From Salinibacterium sp. ZJ70 (GTDB taxonomy: Bacteria > Actinomycetota > Actinomycetes > Actinomycetales > Microbacteriaceae), in contig NZ_CP061770.1 in assembly GCF_011751865.2 (NCBI RefSeq), positions 744,001 to 808,000 of the forward strand: DNA of 64,000 nt, read 5' to 3'. Below are positions 18,580 through 26,796 of this stretch, one piece after another (the first letter of the stretch is position 1; each line of letters starts with the position of its first letter). The notes beneath the pieces are model-generated. The model saw nothing but the letters and a program-made list of their open reading frames with translations. It did no database searches and was not told the origin of the DNA. A program made the translations under genes and the position numbers.

Positions 18580-19098
18580 GTGAGCCGCAAGCCCCGCACC
18601 GAACGCGTGCCCGTCGCCATGGCGGAGCCGACTGCGGGCATGCAGTGGCTGCGCGACTTCCGTCTGTCGGGGTTCGCGCTCACCATCCTGCTGCTCGTGG
18701 TGGCGGCGCTCGTGATGCTCGCCCCGCAGCTCAAGACCCTCGTCGAGCAGCGCCAGCAGATCGCCCAGCTCGAGCGCGAGGTCGCCGCGGCGTCCGAGCG
18801 TCTCGAGCAGATCGACTCCGAGGTGGCGCGCTGGTCCGATCCGGCCTACATCGAGGCGCAGGCGCGCGATCGCCTGTTCTACGTCTACCCGGGCGACACG
18901 AGCTACCTCGTGCTCGGCGGCGACACGTCGCCCATCGTCCCCGGCGATGACCTCCCGGTGACCGACAGCGTCCAGACCGAATCCGTCGACTGGATCGACG
19001 CCTTCCTGTCGTCCGTGTACACGGCAGGGCTCACCACCTCTCCCGCCCCCGACGACGCCCCCGTCGTCGACAGTCCCGCCCAGGAGGGCTCCGGATGA
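18580..19098 (+). CDS. FtsB/DivIC-like septum formation initiator
   Basis: A 172-residue bitopic divisome protein. A short cytoplasmic part is followed by one transmembrane helix (about 31-49, ALTILLLVVAALVML), a coiled coil (about 52-80, VEQRQQIAQLEREVAAASER) and the ARDRLFYVYPGD motif typical of the FtsB/DivIC family, which links FtsL and FtsQ at the septum. The Ser/Pro/Asp-rich tail is longer than in E. coli. It overlaps DUF501 by four bases. Leaderless start at GTG 18580; an internal ATG at 18619 would still leave the helix intact. Confidence 0.9.
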   Translation: MSRKPRTERVPVAMAEPTAGMQWLRDFRLSGFALTILLLVVAALVMLAPQLKTLVEQRQQIAQLEREVAAASERLEQIDSEVARWSDPAYIEAQARDRLFYVYPGDTSYLVLGGDTSPIVPGDDLPVTDSVQTESVDWIDAFLSSVYTAGLTTSPAPDDAPVVDSPAQEGSG

Positions 19099-19616
19099 CC
19101 CGTCCGCCGTTCGACACCCCCACCGACGCGGAGATCGCCGTCGTCTCCCAGCAGCTCGGCCGCCCCGCGCGCGGCGTGATCGGAATCGCAGCCCGCTGCG
19201 TGTGCGGCAACCCCACCGTGGTGGCGACGAGCCCTCGTCTGCCCGACGGCACGCCGTTCCCGACTCTCTACTACCTGTCGCACCCCGGCGCGACGGCCGC
19301 GATGTCGACACTCGAGGCCACGGGCGTCATGCCCGAGCTCGCGGCGATGCTCGAGGATCCGGATGTCGCCGCCGCGTACCAGGCGGCGCACGAGTCCTAC
19401 CTCGCCGACCGCGACAGTGTGGAGGTCGTCGAGGAGATCGCGGGCTTCTCGGCGGGCGGCATGCCCGAGCGCGTGAAGTGCCTGCATGCGCTCGCCGGCC
19501 ACGCCCTCGCGGCGGGCCCCGGCGTCAACCCGATCGGCGACGCCGCGCTCGCCCGCTCCAGCTGGTCGCCCGACCGGTGCACCTGCGCCGAGCCGGGCGC
19601 CGCGCTCGCCGGCTGA
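19095..19616 (+). CDS. DUF501 family protein
   Basis: A 173-residue cytosolic protein of the actinobacterial DUF501 family, whose function is not established. Conserved features: QLGRPARGVIGIAARC near the start with a Cys-x-Cys (RCVCGNP), TPFPTLYYLSHP, and the C-terminal MPERVKCLHALAGHALA, followed by a final CTC. The Cys/His set suggests metal binding. ATGA overlap with the FtsB-like gene implies translational coupling. In most actinobacteria the exopolyphosphatase gene ppx follows; here a subtilase follows instead. Confidence 0.9.
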   Translation: MTRPPFDTPTDAEIAVVSQQLGRPARGVIGIAARCVCGNPTVVATSPRLPDGTPFPTLYYLSHPGATAAMSTLEATGVMPELAAMLEDPDVAAAYQAAHESYLADRDSVEVVEEIAGFSAGGMPERVKCLHALAGHALAAGPGVNPIGDAALARSSWSPDRCTCAEPGAALAG

Positions 19617-19620
19617 CCCG

Positions 19621-20862
19621 ATGCGCCGCGTCCGCTTCGCCATGGCCGCGGCGCTCGCGTGCGCCCTCCTCGCGTCGCTGCCGGCAGGCGCGCAGCCTGT
19701 TGCGGCGGCGCCGACGGACGCCATCCGGGACGCCCAGTACTGGCTGGATGACTACGGCATCCGCAAGGCGTGGACGCTCACGCGCGGAGCCGGGGTGACG
19801 ATCGCCGTCATCGACACGGGCGTCGGCGACCCGCCCGAGCTGCGCGATGCCGTCGTGGGCGGCACTGACGTCTCGGGTGTCGGCGGCAGCGGCGGCCGCA
19901 CACCCATCGGCGCCAGCAGCGGCCACGGCACACTCGTCGCCTCGCTCGCCGCAGGGCGCGGCACCGGCGCCACCTCGGGCGTCATCGGCAGTGCGCCCGA
20001 GGCGTCGATCCTCGCGATCTCGATGAGCTTCACGCGGGGCGATTCGGATGCGCAGATCGCGGATGCGGTGCGCTGGGCTGTCGACAACGGCGCCGACGTG
20101 ATCAACATGTCGCTCACCCGCAACACCGTCGACTGGCCGAGAAGCTGGGATGAGGCGTTCCTCTACGCCGCCGAGAACGATGTCATCGTCGTCGCGGCGG
20201 CAGGCAACCGCGGCTCGGGCACCGAAGCCGTCGGGGCGCCCGCGACGATGCCGGGCGTGCTCACGGTCGCCGGTCTCGACCGGCAGGGTGCATCCAGTCA
20301 CGACGCGTCGGCGCAGGGCGTCACGATCGGCGTCTCGGCTCCCAGCGAGGACCTCGTGGGCGTCATGCCGGGCGGCAGCTACGTCAGCTGGAACGGCACG
20401 AGTGGTGCGACTCCCATCGTGGCCGGGGTGGTGGCGCTCGTGAAGGCCGCTCATCCGCAGCTGGATGCCGCGAACATCATCCACCGCATCACAGCCACCG
20501 CGAAGGACGCGGGCGAGCCGGGGGCCGACGTCACCTACGGGTACGGGGTGCTCGACGCCTTCGCCGCCGTCACCGCCGAGGTGCCGCGCGTCGACGCGAA
20601 CCCCATGGGCGACCTCGGGGAGTGGATCCGAGTGAACCGCCCCCAGGAGGTCGCGGTGGTCGGTGGGGAGCCCGTGGCTGCACCCGTCGAATTCGACGAG
20701 CCGACGGACGCCTTCGACCCGATCGGCGTGCTCGTGCCGTCGCCGCTGCAGCTGTCGCAGGTGGGCGCACCGCTCATCGGATTCCTGCTCGTCGCGTTCG
20801 TCCTGGGCGGGTTCGGAGTCGGTGCCGCGTTCGCGGTCAGACGGGCACCACGAACCCGGTAG
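19621..20862 (+). CDS. Membrane-anchored S8 serine protease (mycosin-like subtilase)
   Basis: A 413-residue protein: signal peptide (about 1-29, AALACALLASLPAGAQ), subtilase catalytic domain with Asp65 (VIDTGV), His102 (GHGTLVAS), Asn195 (oxyanion) and Ser261 (NGTSGATP), and a C-terminal transmembrane helix (about 378-402, LIGFLLVAFVLGGFGVGAAF) followed by a basic stop-transfer. This architecture matches MycP mycosins of type VII secretion, but no ESX/T7SS genes lie in the window, so a general surface protease is equally possible. The ATG is four bases after the DUF501 stop, so it probably belongs to the same operon. Confidence 0.9.
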   Translation: MRRVRFAMAAALACALLASLPAGAQPVAAAPTDAIRDAQYWLDDYGIRKAWTLTRGAGVTIAVIDTGVGDPPELRDAVVGGTDVSGVGGSGGRTPIGASSGHGTLVASLAAGRGTGATSGVIGSAPEASILAISMSFTRGDSDAQIADAVRWAVDNGADVINMSLTRNTVDWPRSWDEAFLYAAENDVIVVAAAGNRGSGTEAVGAPATMPGVLTVAGLDRQGASSHDASAQGVTIGVSAPSEDLVGVMPGGSYVSWNGTSGATPIVAGVVALVKAAHPQLDAANIIHRITATAKDAGEPGADVTYGYGVLDAFAAVTAEVPRVDANPMGDLGEWIRVNRPQEVAVVGGEPVAAPVEFDEPTDAFDPIGVLVPSPLQLSQVGAPLIGFLLVAFVLGGFGVGAAFAVRRAPRTR

Positions 20863-20904
20863 ACTGGCCCCGTCTGTTTATTCCTAGCTAGGAGAGCCCT
20901 CAAG

Positions 20905-22230
20905 GTGCCCAAGATCCTGATCGTCGGCGGCGGTTACGCCGGTTTCTACACCGCCAAGAAGCTCGAGAAGCACCTGCGTCGGGGTGAGGCAGAGGTCACC
21001 ATGGTCGACCCGCTTCCCTACATGACGTACCAGCCCTTCCTCCCCGAGGTCGCCGCTGGTTCGATCGAGGGTCGCCACGCGATCGTCTCCCACCGTCGCC
21101 ACCTCAAGAAGACCAAGGTCGTCACGGCCAAGGTGACGAAGGTCGACCACGAGTCGAAGACCGCCGAGATCACCCCGGCGGTCGGCGAGCCGTGGACGGT
21201 CGAGTATGACCACATCGTCATGACCGCAGGCGCCGTCTCGCGTACGTTCCCCATCCCCGGTGTCGCCGATGAGGCCATCGGTCTCAAGACGATCGAGGAG
21301 GCCATCTCGATCCGCGACCGCCTCACCGACAACTTCGCGAAGGCCTCGAACCTGCCCAAGGGCAGCCCCGAGCGCGAGCGTCTGCTCACCGTCGTCGTCG
21401 TCGGCGGCGGCTTCGCCGGCATCGAGGTGTTCGCCGAGCTCCGCAGCTTCGCGAGCTCGCTCGTCGGCCAGTACGACACGATCGACTTCGACGAGACGCA
21501 CTTCCACCTCATCGAGGCGATGGGCCGCATCATGCCCGAGGTCTCGCTCGAGACGAGCAAGTGGGTTCTGAAGAGCCTCGACGAGCGCGGCGCGACCGTG
21601 CACCTCGACACGCAGCTGCAGAGCGCGGTCGGCGGCAAGATCGAGCTCTCGACCGGTCAGAGCTTCGAGTCGGACCTCATCATCTGGACCGCCGGCGTCA
21701 TGGCGAACCCGATGGTGCGCAGCACCGACTTCTCGATCGAGGAGCGCGGACGCCTCCGCGGCCGTGCCGACCTGCACATCGCCGACGAGAACGGCGACGC
21801 CGTTCCCGGTGCGTGGACCGCGGGCGACAACTCGGCCACCCCCGACCTCTCGGGCGGCGGCGTCGGCGGCATGTGCGTGCCGAACGCGCAGCACGCCGTG
21901 CGCCAGGGCAAGCTCCTCGCGAAGAACATCGTCGCCGAGCTCCGTGGCGAGCAGCCGCGCGAGTACAACCACACCAACATGGGTGCGGTCGCCGGTCTCG
22001 GTCTCTACAACGGTGTCTTCCAGTACCGCAAGCTCGCGATCAAGGGCTTCATCGCCTGGCTCATGCACCGTGGCTACCACGGTCTGGCGATGCCGATGTG
22101 GGAGCGCAAGTTCCGCGTCTTCGGCAACTGGATCATGAACTTCCTCGCTCGCCGCGACCTCGTGGGCATTCCCGCCCGCGACGTGCCGCGTGAGGCGTTC
22201 GAGACGTTCGCGTCGCGCCCGAAGGCGTAA
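20905..22230 (+). CDS. ndh: Type II NADH:quinone oxidoreductase
   Basis: A 441-residue flavoprotein that passes electrons from NADH to menaquinone without pumping protons. Two Rossmann motifs: FAD-binding VGGGYAGFYTAKKL (about 7-20) and NADH-binding VVVGGGFAGIEV (about 164-175). AWTAGDNSATPDL is the second FAD contact. A C-terminal amphipathic region (KLAIKGFIAWLMHRG) should attach it to the membrane. GTG start with AGGAG upstream. TAGACT at 20860 is a possible -10. A strong hairpin follows the gene. Confidence 0.95.
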   Translation: MPKILIVGGGYAGFYTAKKLEKHLRRGEAEVTMVDPLPYMTYQPFLPEVAAGSIEGRHAIVSHRRHLKKTKVVTAKVTKVDHESKTAEITPAVGEPWTVEYDHIVMTAGAVSRTFPIPGVADEAIGLKTIEEAISIRDRLTDNFAKASNLPKGSPERERLLTVVVVGGGFAGIEVFAELRSFASSLVGQYDTIDFDETHFHLIEAMGRIMPEVSLETSKWVLKSLDERGATVHLDTQLQSAVGGKIELSTGQSFESDLIIWTAGVMANPMVRSTDFSIEERGRLRGRADLHIADENGDAVPGAWTAGDNSATPDLSGGGVGGMCVPNAQHAVRQGKLLAKNIVAELRGEQPREYNHTNMGAVAGLGLYNGVFQYRKLAIKGFIAWLMHRGYHGLAMPMWERKFRVFGNWIMNFLARRDLVGIPARDVPREAFETFASRPKA

Positions 22231-22245
22231 CCCAGCACGTCCTGC

Positions 22246-22286
22246 GAAGGGGCGGGCGGTCACTCATGGTGGCCGCCCGCCCCTTC
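22246..22286 (+). terminator. Hairpin after ndh
   Basis: A 14-bp perfect stem, 22246-22259 with 22273-22286 (GAAGGGGCGGGCGG against its complement), 13-base loop, 15 bp after the ndh stop. Confidence 0.7.
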
Positions 22287-22400
22287 CGCATATCCGGGCG
22301 CGGGTGCGGACATGTAGACCAGTCGGGTGATCCCCGGAGCGGGGCGTGGTGGGATCGCGACCGGTTGGCGACGGTTGAACCGCCCGATGCACTCAGCCTC

Positions 22401-22461
22401 CGAGAATCGTGCCTGATTGTCGTTATTCGGGCCCCGAAACGACGATCTCGCACGATTCTCG
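22401..22461. repeat. Intergenic 61-bp interrupted palindrome
   Basis: Outer arms CGAGAATCGTGC (22401-22412) and GCACGATTCTCG (22450-22461) pair perfectly. Inner GTCGTT/AACGAC (22419-22424, 22438-22443) and the TCGGG/CCCGA centre extend the fold, with unpaired CTGATT and GATCTC between. It lies in the 299-bp gap between ndh and the hydrolase, after the ndh terminator; I see no gene in that gap. Confidence 0.65.
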
Positions 22462-22529
22462 GGTGGTTGACGGGGTGACGACGCGGGGGGATCCTGGCAG
22501 AAGCTCGTCATCGGATCGAGGAGGCCCGC

Positions 22530-23423
22530 ATGTCGGGGACGTTCGTCTTCATCCACGGCACGGGGCGGCCGGATTCGTCGGGTGATCGCCTGCGCATCCG
22601 CGCCGCGCTCGACGCGCAGCCGTGGTTCGCCGACTGGGATCTCGTGTGCCCACCGTGGGGTGAGCGCGTCGCGGGCACCTGGGGGAACCCGCTGGATGCT
22701 CTGCCGCCGGAGCAGCGCACGGCGATCGAACCGGATGGCGCGGATGCGGCGTCATTCGATGCCGTCGTCCAGGCGCTCGGAGCGGAGCTCGCCGCCGAAC
22801 TGGCCGCTCCGACGCGCGAGACCACGGCGGGCGGCGTGCGTGCGGAAGCGGCGATTCCGGATTTCGTGCTCGCGGCCGTGACGAGCGCGATCGCCGCGCA
22901 TCGGGCGCGCGTGACGGTCGCCGTGGGCGACTTCGTCCGCAATGTGTTCGTGTACTTCCACCGGCGCGACGACATCCGCGACTGGATCGTCGAGGAGGTC
23001 GCCCGCGTTCGCGCGCAGACGGATGGCCCTCTCGTGGTTGCGGGCCACAGCATCGGGGGAGTGATCGCCGTCGATGCCCTCACGCACCGGCCGCAGCCCC
23101 GGACGCTGCTCGTCACGGCAGGCAGCCAGATGCCGCTCTTCGCAACTCTGCGGCTCTCGGATCCGATCGGCAGCGGCGGCATCCGCCCGTTCGCGCCGTG
23201 GCTCAACGTCTACAACCCGCGCGATCCGGTCGCGTTCTATGCCAGCACGGTGTTCCCGCCCGAGCCGGTCTTCCCGCCCGGAACCGGCCCATCCGTCACG
23301 TCGCCGACGGATGTCGAGCTCACGCACCCGAAGCACCTGCCGGAGGTGCACACCGCGTACTTCGAGGAGCCCGCTCTCTATGAGCGCATCCGCGCCCGCC
23401 TCGAGGCGCTCGGCTTCGCCTGA
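22530..23423 (+). CDS. Alpha/beta-hydrolase-like protein of unknown substrate
   Basis: A 297-residue protein. The start VFIHGTGRPDSSG is the oxyanion-hole HG motif of alpha/beta hydrolases. GHSIGG near 175-180 is the nucleophile elbow with the Ser. A late Asp (YNPRDPVAFY) and His (HLPEVHTAYF) could complete the triad. Between the strands lies an unusual Ala-rich helical insert (about 70-150). No signal peptide. Shine-Dalgarno GGAGG before the ATG. It is monocistronic, with the tRNA gene downstream on the other strand. Confidence 0.75.
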   Translation: MSGTFVFIHGTGRPDSSGDRLRIRAALDAQPWFADWDLVCPPWGERVAGTWGNPLDALPPEQRTAIEPDGADAASFDAVVQALGAELAAELAAPTRETTAGGVRAEAAIPDFVLAAVTSAIAAHRARVTVAVGDFVRNVFVYFHRRDDIRDWIVEEVARVRAQTDGPLVVAGHSIGGVIAVDALTHRPQPRTLLVTAGSQMPLFATLRLSDPIGSGGIRPFAPWLNVYNPRDPVAFYASTVFPPEPVFPPGTGPSVTSPTDVELTHPKHLPEVHTAYFEEPALYERIRARLEALGFA

Positions 23424-23444
23424 CCCCTCACCGGAAGGCGGCGG

Positions 23445-23517
23445 TGCCCTCGCTGGGACTCGAACCCAGACTGAAGCGATTTTAAGTCGCCTGCCTCTGC
23501 CATTGGGCTACGAGGGC
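23445..23517 (-). tRNA. tRNA with UAA anticodon (tRNA-Leu by anticodon), short variable loop
   Basis: Read on the minus strand, the cloverleaf is clear: acceptor GCCCTCG/CGAGGGC, D arm with GG in the loop, anticodon stem GGCGA/TCGCT with loop CTTAAAA (anticodon TAA), T arm CTGGG-TTCGAGT-CCCAG and discriminator A. The variable region is only five bases (TCAGT). Ordinary bacterial tRNA-Leu is class II with a long variable arm, so this is a class I molecule with a leucine anticodon. The genome does not encode a full CCA end (CCG follows). Confidence 0.9.
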
Positions 23518-23613
23518 GTGCCCCCATTCTGCCGGTCGGAGGTCGGCAACCTGGCGCACGCCGATACGTCCGTTTGCGCCTCGCGTGGGGGGCTAGCGCG
23601 CGGAACAGGCGTC

Positions 23614-23629
23614 TGGGACACTTGTCCCA
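23614..23629. promoter_or_regulatory. Inverted repeat TGGGACA-CT-TGTCCCA, likely TetR operator
   Basis: Perfect 7-bp arms with a 2-bp spacer, 30 bp upstream of the tetR-like start codon. Size and position fit an autoregulatory operator for the regulator and the three genes behind it. Confidence 0.6.
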
Positions 23630-23658
23630 CTCTGGGGGCTCATCGGGGAGGAGGCGAC

Positions 23659-24267
23659 GTGACGCGCATGCCCGCCACCGAACGTCGTGCCGCCCTCGCG
23701 CGTGCCGCCCTCGCCGTCGTCGACCGAGACGGCGTGCACGCAGCCACCACCCGGGCGATCGTCGCCGAAGCGGGGATGCCGCTGTCGAGCTTCCACTACG
23801 CCGTTCCCTCGCGGGATGACCTGCTGCGCGACGTCGTCGAGCTCGTCGTCGCCGACGAGTCGGATGCCGCGCTCGCCGGGCTCCTCGCCGGTGCCGCGGA
23901 GATCACCGACGTCCACGACGCGATCCGCCGCACGCTCGGCGCCTACCTCGGCCACGTGCGCATGGCTCCCGGCCGTGAGCAGGCGATGTTCGAGCTCACG
24001 CAGTACGCCCTGCGCACCCCCGAACTCGCCGACCTGCCGCTCAACCAGTACGACCGCTACTACGCAACCGCCGCCGCCGTGCTCAGCGCCGCCGAGGAGC
24101 ACCTCGGCATCCGCTGGACCGTCCCCATCGAGCATCTTGCCCGACTCATCGTCACGATCACCGACGGCGTCACCCTCGGGTGGCTCGTCGACCGTGACGA
24201 CGCCACCGCCGACCACACCATCGACCTCGCAACGCGAGCCATCGCACAGTTCGCCGAGAACGCCTGA
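23659..24267 (+). CDS. TetR/AcrR-family transcriptional regulator
   Basis: A 202-residue repressor. The N-terminal helix-turn-helix (about 12-50) reads HAATTRAIVAEAGMPLSSFHYAVPSR, with the FHY(A)VPSRDDLL segment diagnostic of TetR proteins. The C-terminal ligand domain (about 60-200) is all-helical. GTG at 23659 follows GGGAGGAGG; ATG at 23668 is possible. It heads a four-gene run (TetR, MFS, PLP enzyme, flavin oxidase) with gaps of 20 and 16 bp and a final 4-bp overlap, so it probably controls all four. Confidence 0.9.
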   Translation: MTRMPATERRAALARAALAVVDRDGVHAATTRAIVAEAGMPLSSFHYAVPSRDDLLRDVVELVVADESDAALAGLLAGAAEITDVHDAIRRTLGAYLGHVRMAPGREQAMFELTQYALRTPELADLPLNQYDRYYATAAAVLSAAEEHLGIRWTVPIEHLARLIVTITDGVTLGWLVDRDDATADHTIDLATRAIAQFAENA

Positions 24268-24287
24268 CCCCGCTGGAGAGAACGACT

Positions 24288-25565
24288 ATGACCACCACCA
24301 CCACCCCTGCGCCCTCCGCGGCGTTCGCCGAACCGCAGCGCGCCGTCACCGGCGGCTGGATCGCCGCCTTCGCCGCCGCGTGGCTCGGCATCTGGATGGC
24401 GCAGCTCGCGCCCCTGCAGGTGATGCTTCCCGTTCAGGTCGACGGGCTCATGGGCATCGACGGCGACTGGCGCGCCTCGGTGCTCGCACTCGGCACGATC
24501 TCGGGCATCGCGGCAGCGTGCTCGGTGATCGCGTTCCCGCTCACCGGGTTCCTCTCCGACCGCACGACCTCCAAGCTCGGCCGCCGCCGACCGTGGGCGA
24601 TCGGCGGAGCGCTCGTGTTCGCCGCCGGACTCGTGGCACTCGGCTTCGCCGACTCGATCGTGCTCGTCGGCGTGTTCTGGTCCATCGCCATCACGGGATA
24701 CTGCACGCTCGTCTCCGCGCTCACCGCCCTCATCTCGGACTCGGTGCCGGTGCGTCAGCGTGGGTTCGTCTCCGGCTGGATGTCGGCACCGCAGGCGATC
24801 GGCATCATCCTCGGCACCATCCTCGTCACCGAGGTGTTCCTCACGGCGATGTTCGGCTACCTCGCGATGGCGATCGGCCTCGTCGTGCTCATGGCACCCA
24901 TCCTGATCGTCGCCAAGGAGATCCCGATCACGAAGGCGGAGCGCCCCGAGGCGACCGTCTCGGCGTTCTTCCGCGGTCTCTGGATCTCGCCCAAGAAGCA
25001 CCCCGACTTCGCCTGGACCCTCACGAGCCGCGTGCTCGTCAACCTCGGCAACGCGCTCGGCACCGGCCTGCTGCTGTACTTCCTCGCGTTCGGTCTGGGC
25101 TTGGGCATCGAGAAGGCCGAGGAGTCGTTCCTGCCGCTCGTGGTCGTCTACCTCGTCGCGGTCGTCTCGTCTGCTCTCGTCGCCGGATGGATCTCGGACC
25201 GCCTCGCGCGCCGCAAGATCTTCGTCGTGTGGGGCGCACTGCTGCAGGCGGTCGCCGCGCTCGTGCTGGTGTTCATCACGAGCTACGAGGCTGTCTTCAT
25301 CGGCGGTGCGCTGCTCGGCCTCGGCTATGGAGCGTTCCTCGCCGTCGACCAGGCGCTCGCCACGCAGGTGCTGCCCGACCCGGCCGACCGCGGCAAGGAC
25401 CTCGGCATCATGAACATCGCCCAGCAGGTGCCGCAGGCGCTGGCGCTGCTGCTCGGCGCGCTCGTCGTCGCCGCGCTCGGCGGCTTCAGCGGCCTGTTCA
25501 TCCTGTCGGCGCTCGCGACAGTGCTCGGCGCGCTCGTCGTCTCGCTCGTCCGCGACGTCCGCTGA
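24288..25565 (+). CDS. MFS transporter of the TetR-led operon
   Basis: A 425-residue twelve-helix permease. Loop 2-3 FLSDRTTSKLGRRRPW and loop 8-9 WISDRLARRKIFVVWG carry the duplicated motif A, in the form seen in the sugar/glycoside-cation symporter-like branch of MFS. The Thr/Pro/Ala-rich N-terminus is cytoplasmic. The operon position suggests it imports the compound processed by the next two enzymes or exports their product. The substrate cannot be named. Confidence 0.87.
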   Translation: MTTTTTPAPSAAFAEPQRAVTGGWIAAFAAAWLGIWMAQLAPLQVMLPVQVDGLMGIDGDWRASVLALGTISGIAAACSVIAFPLTGFLSDRTTSKLGRRRPWAIGGALVFAAGLVALGFADSIVLVGVFWSIAITGYCTLVSALTALISDSVPVRQRGFVSGWMSAPQAIGIILGTILVTEVFLTAMFGYLAMAIGLVVLMAPILIVAKEIPITKAERPEATVSAFFRGLWISPKKHPDFAWTLTSRVLVNLGNALGTGLLLYFLAFGLGLGIEKAEESFLPLVVVYLVAVVSSALVAGWISDRLARRKIFVVWGALLQAVAALVLVFITSYEAVFIGGALLGLGYGAFLAVDQALATQVLPDPADRGKDLGIMNIAQQVPQALALLLGALVVAALGGFSGLFILSALATVLGALVVSLVRDVR

Positions 25566-25581
25566 GGATCGCGCACCGCTC

Positions 25582-26796
25582 ATGACGCTCGTTCTCACCC
25601 CGCAGCAGGCGCAGCCGTGGCGCACCCCCGAGACATGGTGGCCGGCGCTCACCGCGGCGACCGCCGAGCTCGATCCGCCGTACGGCGTCATCTCGCTCGA
25701 GGCGCTCGCCGCGAATGCGCACGACATGCTCGCGCGCGCCCAGGGCACGCCCATCCGGGTGGCGAGCAAGTCGGTGCGCGTGCGCGAGGTGCTGGATGCG
25801 GTGCTCGCCCTTCCGGGGTACCGCGGCATCCTCGCCTACACACTCCCTGAGGCGCTGTGGCTCGCTGAGACGCACGACGATGTCGTGGTGGGCTACCCGA
25901 CAGCGGATCGGGGCGCGATCGCGACGCTCGCCGCGGATGAGCGCCTCGCGTCGCGCGTGACGATCATGGTCGACTCGGTCGAGCAGCTGGACTTCGTCGA
26001 CGGCGTGGTGGCGCCGTCGGCACGAGCCGACATCCGCGTGTGCCTCGAGCTCGATGCCTCGTACCGGAACCTGCTGCTCGGGCACGTGGGGGTGCGTCGC
26101 TCGCCCGTGCGCGAGGCGTCGGATGCGGCGGCGCTCGCCGCGGAGGTCGCGAAGCGCCCCGGATTCCGGCTCGTCGGGGTGATGGCGTACGAGGCGCAGA
26201 TCGCGGGTGTCGGCAATCGCGGCAAGGCGCTCATCCGCATGATGCAGAAGGCGTCGGCCGCCGAGCTGCGCGAACGGCGCGGAGCGGTCGTCGCGGTCGT
26301 GCGCGGGATCGCCGAGCTCGAGTTCGTGAACGGCGGCGGAACGGGATCGCTCGAGTCGACGCACGACGACCCCTCCGTCACCGAGATCGCCGCGGGTTCC
26401 GGGCTCTTCGGCCCACTGCTGTTCGACGGCTACGAGCACTTCCGGCCCGCGCCTGCGGCATCGTTCGCGCTGAACGTGGTGCGCCGTCCCACGCCCGACA
26501 TCGCGACGGTGCTCGGCGGCGGATGGATCGCATCCGGCCCTGCGGGCGCCGATCGCCTGCCGCGCCCGGTCTGGCCTGAGGGCCTCTCCTACCTGCCCCG
26601 CGAGGCGGCGGGCGAAGTGCAGACACCGGTGCGCGGCGAGGCCGCGCGCGACCTCCGTGTGGGGGACCGCGTCTGGTTCCGGCACGTGAAGGCGGGGGAG
26701 CTCTCGGAGCATCTCGACGCATTCCAGGTGGTGCAGGATGGCCGCATCCTCACCACGATCCCGACCTACCGCGGCGAGGGGAAGGTGTTCCTGTGA
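25582..26796 (+). CDS. PLP enzyme of the D-threonine aldolase/D-serine deaminase (DSD1) type
   Basis: A 404-residue fold-type III PLP protein. The N-terminal alanine-racemase-like barrel has the PLP lysine at Lys63 in RVASKSVR. The C-terminal beta domain has the metal pair His377-x-Asp379 (SEHLDAF), as in D-threonine aldolase and eukaryotic-type D-serine dehydratase. It should act on a D-beta-hydroxy amino acid or related substrate. It overlaps the flavin oxidase gene by four bases (GTGA). Annotated homologues are often called amino acid deaminase/aldolase; the true substrate is open. Confidence 0.87.
   Translation: MTLVLTPQQAQPWRTPETWWPALTAATAELDPPYGVISLEALAANAHDMLARAQGTPIRVASKSVRVREVLDAVLALPGYRGILAYTLPEALWLAETHDDVVVGYPTADRGAIATLAADERLASRVTIMVDSVEQLDFVDGVVAPSARADIRVCLELDASYRNLLLGHVGVRRSPVREASDAAALAAEVAKRPGFRLVGVMAYEAQIAGVGNRGKALIRMMQKASAAELRERRGAVVAVVRGIAELEFVNGGGTGSLESTHDDPSVTEIAAGSGLFGPLLFDGYEHFRPAPAASFALNVVRRPTPDIATVLGGGWIASGPAGADRLPRPVWPEGLSYLPREAAGEVQTPVRGEAARDLRVGDRVWFRHVKAGELSEHLDAFQVVQDGRILTTIPTYRGEGKVFL

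Noticed and set aside
19621..20862. Calling a type VII secretion locus on the strength of the mycosin-like protease
   Set aside because: No EccB/C/D/E or WXG100 genes occur in the window. The protease architecture alone is not sufficient.
23562..23612. Partial resemblance of GTCCGTTTGCGCCTCGCG to one arm of the palindrome at 17104
   Set aside because: Only about 15 of 20 bases match and no matching second arm is present, so I do not call it a repeat copy.
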